A stretch of DNA of 46,823 nucleotides from contig DDFY01000025.1 of assembly GCA_002337385.1 (NCBI GenBank), positions 1 to 46,823 of the forward strand. The letters run 5' to 3'. This stretch comes from Erythrobacter sp. UBA1916 (GTDB taxonomy: Bacteria; Pseudomonadota; Alphaproteobacteria; Sphingomonadales; Sphingomonadaceae). Numbering within the stretch: position 1 is the stretch's first letter; each line of letters starts with the position of its first letter. This document shows, in pieces, positions 41,958 through 46,823 of this stretch. The notes under the pieces are model-generated. The model did no database searches. It was given only the letters and a program-made list of their open reading frames with translations, and was not told where the DNA came from. Made by a program: the position numbers and the translations under genes.

Positions 41958-43850
41958 CTAGATCTCGACCTGGCTGCCGAGTTCCACCACACGGTTCGTC
42001 GGCAGGCCGAAGAACTCCATCGCGGTGGTCGAGTTGCGCATCATCCAGGCAAACAGCTTCTCTCGCCAGACCATCATCCCCGGCTTGTCCGCCGAAAGCA
42101 GGGTCTGACGCGACAGGAAGAAGCTCGTCTTCATCATCTCGAACGGCCCGCCACAGATCTGATGGTTGTCGAGCGCCTGCGGGATGTTGGTCTCTTCCAT
42201 GAAGCCATATTGCAGGGTGACCCGGTAGAAACCGTCGGCCAGGTCCATCACCTCGACCCGCGCATCGGGATCGACATAGGGCGTGTCGGCAATCTTCACC
42301 GTCAGCACCACCACCCGATCGTGCAGCACCTTGTTATGCTTGATGTTGTGGAGCAGCGCCGAGGGCGTGCCGGCCGTGGCCGAATCGAGGAAGATCGCCG
42401 TGCCCTCGACCCGCGCCGTACTCGACCGGGCGGACTTGGCGAAAATGTCGAGCGGGAGAGAGAATTCGCTCATCCGCTCGCGCATCAGCTTGCGCCCCTT
42501 CGACCATGTCGTGAGCAAGGTGAAGGCAATCGCGCCGATCATCAGCGGGAACCAGCCACCGTCGGCAAACTTGGTGAGGTTCGCCGCGAAGTAGGCGCCA
42601 TCAACCAGCAGGAACACCAGCACCACTGGCGCTGCCATCCACCACTTCCATTTCCACACCCCGACCAGCAGCACCGCCATCAGCAGCGTATCGATCGTCA
42701 TCGCACCGGTCACGGCAATGCCATAGGCGCTCGCGAGGCTGGACGATTTCTGGAAGAACAGCACCAACAGGATCACCGCGCACATCAGCGCCCAGTTGAT
42801 GACCGGAATGTAGATCTGGCCGTGATGCTCGTCGCTGGTGTGGCGGATCGCCAGGCGCGGCACGAAGCCGAGCTGAATCGCCTGGTGGGTGATCGAGAAG
42901 GCGCCCGAAATCACCGCCTGGCTGGCAATGAAGGTCGCACAGGTGGCCAGAATCACCAGCGGCAGGCGATAGGCCTCGGGCGCGAGATAGAAGAACGGAT
43001 TGAGGATGGCTTCTTCGGCAGCGGCATCGCCCAGACCGATGATCATGGCGCCCTGCCCGAAATAGTTCAGCAGCAGGCACGGCATGACATAGCCGAACCA
43101 CGACAGCCGCATCGGGCCGCGCCCAAAGTGGCCCATGTCCGAATAGAGCGCCTCGGCCCCCGTCACCGCCAGCACCACGGAGCCAAGCGCGAGGAAGGCG
43201 AACCACTTGTCAGTGACGAAGAACTGATAGGCGTACCACGGGTTGAGCGCCCACAGGATCTCCGGCGTCTTGAAGATGTACCAGATGCCCATCAGCGCCA
43301 GCACGAGGAAATAGAGCCCCATCACCGGCGCGAACAGCGCACCCACCTTGGCCGTGCCGCGCTTCTGCAGCACGAACAGCGCGATCAGCAATATCAGCGC
43401 AATCGGGATCACCAGATCGTCGAGCCGGCTGTCGACCACTGTCAGGCCCTCGACCGCGGACAACACCGAGATCGCTGGGGTAATCATCGAATCGCCGTAG
43501 AACAGCGCGGTCGCCGCCACGCCCAGCAGCACCACGAACCAGCCATGTTTCGACTGGCCGATATGGCGCGACAGCAGCGCCACCAGCGCCAGCGAACCGC
43601 CCTCACCCCGGTTGTCCGCCCGCATCAGTATGGTGACGTATTGCAACGACACCACCATTGTCATCGACCAGAAAATCAGGCTGAGCACACCGAGAATGTG
43701 CATGTCGTCGATCGGCAGGTGATGGGCACCACGAAAGGTCTCGCGGAACGCATAAAGCGGCGAGGTGCCGATATCGCCGAACACGATGCCAACGGCACCG
43801 ACGGCGAGTTTCAGCTTGGCACTGGTGCGCTCGGACCCGGCTACGCTCAT
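41958..43850 (-). CDS. kup: Low-affinity potassium uptake protein Kup
   Basis: A 630-residue potassium:proton symporter. It starts SKLKLAVGAVGIVFGDIGTSPLYAF, the Kup signature, has about 12 membrane helices in residues 1-430 (LFYGDSMITPAISVLSAVEG among them) and a cytosolic C-terminal domain ending LPTNRVVELGSQVEI. Length is typical. It is downstream of the ccm operon on the same strand, 93 bp after ccmI. Confidence 0.95.
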   Translation of the reverse strand: MSVAGSERTSAKLKLAVGAVGIVFGDIGTSPLYAFRETFRGAHHLPIDDMHILGVLSLIFWSMTMVVSLQYVTILMRADNRGEGGSLALVALLSRHIGQSKHGWFVVLLGVAATALFYGDSMITPAISVLSAVEGLTVVDSRLDDLVIPIALILLIALFVLQKRGTAKVGALFAPVMGLYFLVLALMGIWYIFKTPEILWALNPWYAYQFFVTDKWFAFLALGSVVLAVTGAEALYSDMGHFGRGPMRLSWFGYVMPCLLLNYFGQGAMIIGLGDAAAEEAILNPFFYLAPEAYRLPLVILATCATFIASQAVISGAFSITHQAIQLGFVPRLAIRHTSDEHHGQIYIPVINWALMCAVILLVLFFQKSSSLASAYGIAVTGAMTIDTLLMAVLLVGVWKWKWWMAAPVVLVFLLVDGAYFAANLTKFADGGWFPLMIGAIAFTLLTTWSKGRKLMRERMSEFSLPLDIFAKSARSSTARVEGTAIFLDSATAGTPSALLHNIKHNKVLHDRVVVLTVKIADTPYVDPDARVEVMDLADGFYRVTLQYGFMEETNIPQALDNHQICGGPFEMMKTSFFLSRQTLLSADKPGMMVWREKLFAWMMRNSTTAMEFFGLPTNRVVELGSQVEI

Positions 43851-43943
43851 CGAGAATTTCGACTCATGTCGCTTGTGTGCAAATGCGAAGCGCGCCGCTT
43901 AGCAGTGTGGCAAACCCGGTGCAATCGCGGGCAGGTCATGTGT

Positions 43944-44630
43944 CTAAGGCCCGGACGGAACGGGCGCGTCACTTGCCGAAGGCCCGCCCTCCCCGTCCAT
44001 CTGCGAAATGGCAGCCAGCATTCCGTCGAGTCGTTCAAGCTGCTGGGCGACGACTTCGCGGCCCGGATCATCTTCCGGTGCAGCGGCAAGCGAATCGGCC
44101 CAGACCTGCCGCGCCTCCAGCAACCGCCCCTGCCGAATCAGCGCAACGCCAAGAAAGTAGTTGGGTGCAAGGTGCGCAGGCTTCAGCTCTGCCGCCTTCC
44201 GATAGGCATAGAGCGCGGGCACGGTCAGAATGCCATCGGCATGCTCGACCAGCGCGTTGCCTTCGGCAATCCATGCCTCGAAGTCCTGCGGGTTATCCCG
44301 GGTGACCGAGGCCAGCAGCTGCGCTGCCTGCTGATAACGCCCCTCACGGGCCAGAGCATCGGCGGTAACGACAAAATCGGCCTTCGAGCGTTCGCGCGTG
44401 GTCAGCAGTTCGCGGCGAACCTCGACGATATCGAACAGCGGCGCGGCCCGGTTTTCGCCCGCTGCCTTGGGAGCGCTGGGCAAGCCCGGGCTCGCCTGCA
44501 CGGCATAGCCCGCCAGCCCCACGGCGAGCGCCGCCAGCAGGCTGCTCCACAATGCCTTTTCAACTTTGAACAGGAGAACAGCGGCAGCAAAGGCCAGCGC
44601 AGCAAGCAATACGACAAAGACCCAGGTCAT
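43944..44630 (-). CDS. ccmI: Cytochrome c maturation protein CcmI/CycH-like (TPR)
   Basis: A 228-residue protein with two N-terminal membrane helices (MTWVFVVLLAALAFAAAV and LWSSLLAALAVGLAGYAV) and a periplasmic TPR domain (REGRYQQAAQLLASVTRDNP, PALYAYRKAAELKPAHLAPN, GRLLEARQVWADSLAAAP). CcmI holds apocytochrome c for haem ligation together with CcmF and CcmH. It overlaps ccmH by 4 bp. Function is set by operon position and architecture, as sequence conservation is weak in this family. Confidence 0.85.
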   Translation of the reverse strand: MTWVFVVLLAALAFAAAVLLFKVEKALWSSLLAALAVGLAGYAVQASPGLPSAPKAAGENRAAPLFDIVEVRRELLTTRERSKADFVVTADALAREGRYQQAAQLLASVTRDNPQDFEAWIAEGNALVEHADGILTVPALYAYRKAAELKPAHLAPNYFLGVALIRQGRLLEARQVWADSLAAAPEDDPGREVVAQQLERLDGMLAAISQMDGEGGPSASDAPVPSGP

Positions 44631-45043
44631 TTGCGCGCCCTCATCCGCCGCACGATGGCAAAACCCGCCACCAGCACCACTATGACCGGAATCGCGAACA
44701 GCGGCCAGGTAGAACTGCTCAGATGCGGCTTGTAGCTGACATAGTCGCCGTAGCGCGAAACGAGCCAGGCGCGAATCGCCTCGGGATCTTCACCAGCGGC
44801 GATGCGGGTGCGGACCTGATGCCGCATGTCGCCCGCCATCGGTGCATCGCTGTCAGCGATCGACTGGCTCTGGCACTTCAGGCAGCGCAGCGTGATCATC
44901 AGGTCCTGCGCCTTGGCCTCCAGCGCGGGATCGTCGAGCTGCTGATAGGCATAGGGCGCCGGCGGCATGCTATCCTGTGCCAGCAGCGGCACCCCGAAAA
45001 TCAAGGCGGGGATCAGCGCAAGAAGAGCAACAAGCCGCCTCAT
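44627..45043 (-). CDS. ccmH: Cytochrome c-type biogenesis protein CcmH
   Basis: A 138-residue thioredoxin-like reductant of apocytochrome c. The signal peptide is followed by the LRCLKCQSQSIADSDAPMA motif, whose LRCxxCQ cysteines are the redox pair. A C-terminal membrane helix follows (LFAIPVIVVLVAGFAIV). Overlaps ccmG and ccmI by 4 bp each. Confidence 0.95.
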   Translation of the reverse strand: MRRLVALLALIPALIFGVPLLAQDSMPPAPYAYQQLDDPALEAKAQDLMITLRCLKCQSQSIADSDAPMAGDMRHQVRTRIAAGEDPEAIRAWLVSRYGDYVSYKPHLSSSTWPLFAIPVIVVLVAGFAIVRRMRARK

Positions 45044-45576
45044 GCGCCCGCCTTCCGCAGCTCTTCGAGGATCATGCTGACCTGCTCAGGGCGGATATCC
45101 CCGATATGCTGATAGGTAATCCGGCCCTTGCCATCGATCACGAAGGTCTCCGGCACGCCCGAAGACCCGATCGAAAGCTGCACTTCGGAAATATCGTCGC
45201 GTCCGATGCGGGTGAAGGGATTGCCGTAGGTCGCGAGGAAGCGATCGACGTCCTCCTCCCGGTCGCGGATCGCCACGCCGACGATGGGCGCACCAGCCCG
45301 CTCAAGCGCGGCCAGTTGCGGGGCCTCGGCCGCGCAAGGCACGCACCAGCTGGCAAAAATGTTGAGCAGCTTCGGCTTGCCATCAGCGAGGTCCGCGCTC
45401 GACAGCGCAGGGCGGCTGGCGCTGGCGGCAGGCAGGTCGAAAGCGGGGATCGGCTGGCCGACCATCGCGCTCTTCACGAACTCGTCCTTTGGCTGGCCCA
45501 GCTGATAGGCGAACAAGCCGAACAGGAAGGTGGCGATGCCGACCAGAACCCACAGGCCGATGCGGAGTTTCCTCAT
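45040..45576 (-). CDS. ccmG: Thiol:disulfide interchange protein CcmG/DsbE
   Basis: A 178-residue membrane-anchored thioredoxin. One N-terminal helix (IGLWVLVGIATFLFGLFAY) precedes the thioredoxin domain, with the active site WCVPC in FASWCVPCAAEAP and the cis-proline region GVPETFVID. It reduces CcmH/apocytochrome c in the periplasm. Overlaps its neighbours by 4 bp on both sides. Confidence 0.95.
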   Translation of the reverse strand: MRKLRIGLWVLVGIATFLFGLFAYQLGQPKDEFVKSAMVGQPIPAFDLPAASASRPALSSADLADGKPKLLNIFASWCVPCAAEAPQLAALERAGAPIVGVAIRDREEDVDRFLATYGNPFTRIGRDDISEVQLSIGSSGVPETFVIDGKGRITYQHIGDIRPEQVSMILEELRKAGA

Positions 45577-46823
45577 ACGCTTGCCTCCAGCTCTTCGCGG
45601 CGCTCGGCAATCTTGCCGGCCGCAGAACGGCGGCGCAGGTCACCGACCACACGCCCCACCAGGGCCAGCGCGCCGCCCAATGCAATCAGGAGGCCGCCAT
45701 ACCAGATCCATGTCACAAACGGCTTCCACCACAAGCGAAGCTGCCAGCGCCCGTCCTGTGCCTGGTTCCCAACGGCGACATAGAGTTGGCCGTTCCAGCG
45801 GGTGATCAATGCGACTTCGCTCGTTTCCTGCGGCGGGGTCCAGAAATGACGCGACTGCGGGCGAGCATCACGCCACTCGCCGTTCATGTAGGCGACCTGC
45901 ATCTCCGCTTCCATCGCCACCCAGTTCGGACCGGCGGCGGGCTTCACCGCATCGAGGCGCGCCTGCCACGGGCCGACATGAACCTCGTCACCGATGTTGG
46001 CAGCAACCAGTCGCTCCTGCTGGAACGCGCTGTCTGCCGACATGCCGAACAGCGCCACCGCGAGCCCGAAATGCCCAATGCACATGCCCCAGACCGCAAG
46101 CGGCAAGCGCCGCAGCGAACGCCCGCGCAGCGGCATGAAGCTCGACAGCGCCACCGCGGCGGCAAGAGTGAGGCCCAGCAGCGGCAGAAGCGCAACATCG
46201 CTCAACAGCGCAGCAGCGAGCAACACCGCCAGACCCAGCGCAGCAGCGGCCAGAACAGGCCACTTCACGCGGGAGAAGGAATCCTTGCGCCAGCGCAGCA
46301 GCGGGCCGACCACCAGCACAGCAACCATCGGGAAGAAGAAAATCGCGCTCACCGGATTGAAGTATGGCGGACCGACCGAGACCTTCACATTGAAGGCCTC
46401 CGTGAGCAGCGGATAGAGCGTACCCAGCAACACGATGCCGAGGATCGCCGAGAGCATCACGTTGTTGACCACCAGCGCGCCCTCACGGCTCATCGGCGAG
46501 AAGCGCTCGCCTTCGGACACGGTGCCCGCGCGGGTGACGAACACGGCCAGCGCGCCGCCGATGTTGATCGCCAGCAGCGCGAGGATGAAGCTGCCGCGTT
46601 CCGGGTCAACCGCAAAGGCATGGACGCTGGTGAGAATGCCCGAGCGCACGAGGAACGTGCCGACCATGCTCATAGAGAAGGCGACCACGCCGAGCATGAT
46701 GGTCCACGTCCGCAAGGCATCGCGCGCGGCGAGGACCGAGGCCGAGTGCAGCAACGCGGTCGCGGCCAGCCACGGCATCAGCGACGCATTCTCGACCGGG
46801 TCCCAGAACCACCAGCCGCCCCA
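45573..46823 (-). CDS. ccmF: Haem lyase CcmF, 3' part (5' end beyond the right edge)
   Basis: 416 residues of CcmF are visible; translation continues to the window edge in frame. The first visible residues WGGWWFWDPVENASLMPWL are the haem-handling WWD motif, so roughly the first third of the gene is missing. Later segments (MVGTFLVRSGILTSVHAFA, membrane helices, a periplasmic loop with NGEWRDARPQ, and WIWYGGLLIALGGALAL) are typical. CcmF attaches haem to apocytochrome c with CcmH and CcmI, whose genes follow. Confidence 0.96.
   Translation of the reverse strand, partial: WGGWWFWDPVENASLMPWLAATALLHSASVLAARDALRTWTIMLGVVAFSMSMVGTFLVRSGILTSVHAFAVDPERGSFILALLAINIGGALAVFVTRAGTVSEGERFSPMSREGALVVNNVMLSAILGIVLLGTLYPLLTEAFNVKVSVGPPYFNPVSAIFFFPMVAVLVVGPLLRWRKDSFSRVKWPVLAAAALGLAVLLAAALLSDVALLPLLGLTLAAAVALSSFMPLRGRSLRRLPLAVWGMCIGHFGLAVALFGMSADSAFQQERLVAANIGDEVHVGPWQARLDAVKPAAGPNWVAMEAEMQVAYMNGEWRDARPQSRHFWTPPQETSEVALITRWNGQLYVAVGNQAQDGRWQLRLWWKPFVTWIWYGGLLIALGGALALVGRVVGDLRRRSAAGKIAERREELEASV

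Noticed and set aside
41802..44735. A 977-codon open frame on the plus strand opposite kup and ccmI
   Set aside because: It is an antisense shadow: high GC and codon bias keep the opposite frame open, it has a histidine/arginine-rich, low-complexity composition, and the minus-strand genes are unmistakable.

Overview
The window looks like a GC-rich alphaproteobacterium of the order Sphingomonadales, most likely Erythrobacteraceae or a relative such as Novosphingobium. The reasons are the large Caulobacter/sphingomonad-type TonB-dependent receptors, the order of housekeeping genes (mltG-fabF-acpP, aspS, rnd, oxyR, pgsA, dapF-mtaB-ftsY-yciB, ccmFGHI) and the ATGA-type gene overlaps. This assignment rests on gene content and style; no 16S gene is present.

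The left half (1-23161) is an accretion of mobile DNA at one elongator tRNA-Met gene (23162-23238, minus strand). The 3' end of that tRNA is repeated at 3441 and 18447, which divides the region into three segments. (a) Positions 1-3440 are the end of an integrative element running off the left edge, with a Toprim/zinc-finger primase-like protein, a conjugation-type lytic transglycosylase, a small DUF5818-like protein and a P4-type tyrosine integrase facing the att copy. (b) Positions 3441-18446 carry a phosphonate-utilisation locus and lack an integrase; IS6 and IS3 debris sits at the two ends. (c) Positions 18447-23161 carry a second TonB receptor and a lipoprotein, with no integrase.

Segment (b) is the most interesting part. 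It encodes a DUF5690 transporter, a TIGR03364-type FAD oxidoreductase, phosphonoacetaldehyde hydrolase (PhnX), a PhnZ/TmpB-like HD oxygenase, a GntR/UTRA regulator, a 930-residue TonB receptor, a translationally coupled block of two sulfotransferases and two Asp/Asn-hydroxylase-fold oxygenases, and a secreted alkaline-phosphatase-superfamily enzyme fused to chitobiase-C and PA14 modules. Four operator-like sites (TGGTCTATACCA twice, TGGTCTAGACCA, TGGTTCAGACCA) lie in front of all the transcription units. They match the PhnF/NagR/DasR operator type, so the segment reads as one regulon. A plausible reading is that the secreted enzyme releases a phosphonate from a glycan- or lipid-linked ester, the TonB receptor and DUF5690 carrier import it, and FAD oxidase plus PhnX (and the HD oxygenase) cleave it. 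The role of the sulfotransferase/hydroxylase block is unknown.

The right half (23.2-46.8 kb) is ordinary chromosome: a LigT-like 2',5'-phosphodiesterase, mltG, fabF, acpP, a TPR protein, aspS, rnd, oxyR, pgsA, an LplT-like MFS protein, a ThDP enzyme, an EVE protein, a GGDEF-EAL protein, dapF, mtaB, ftsY, yciB, kup, and the cytochrome c maturation operon ccmF-G-H-I, with ccmF cut by the right edge.
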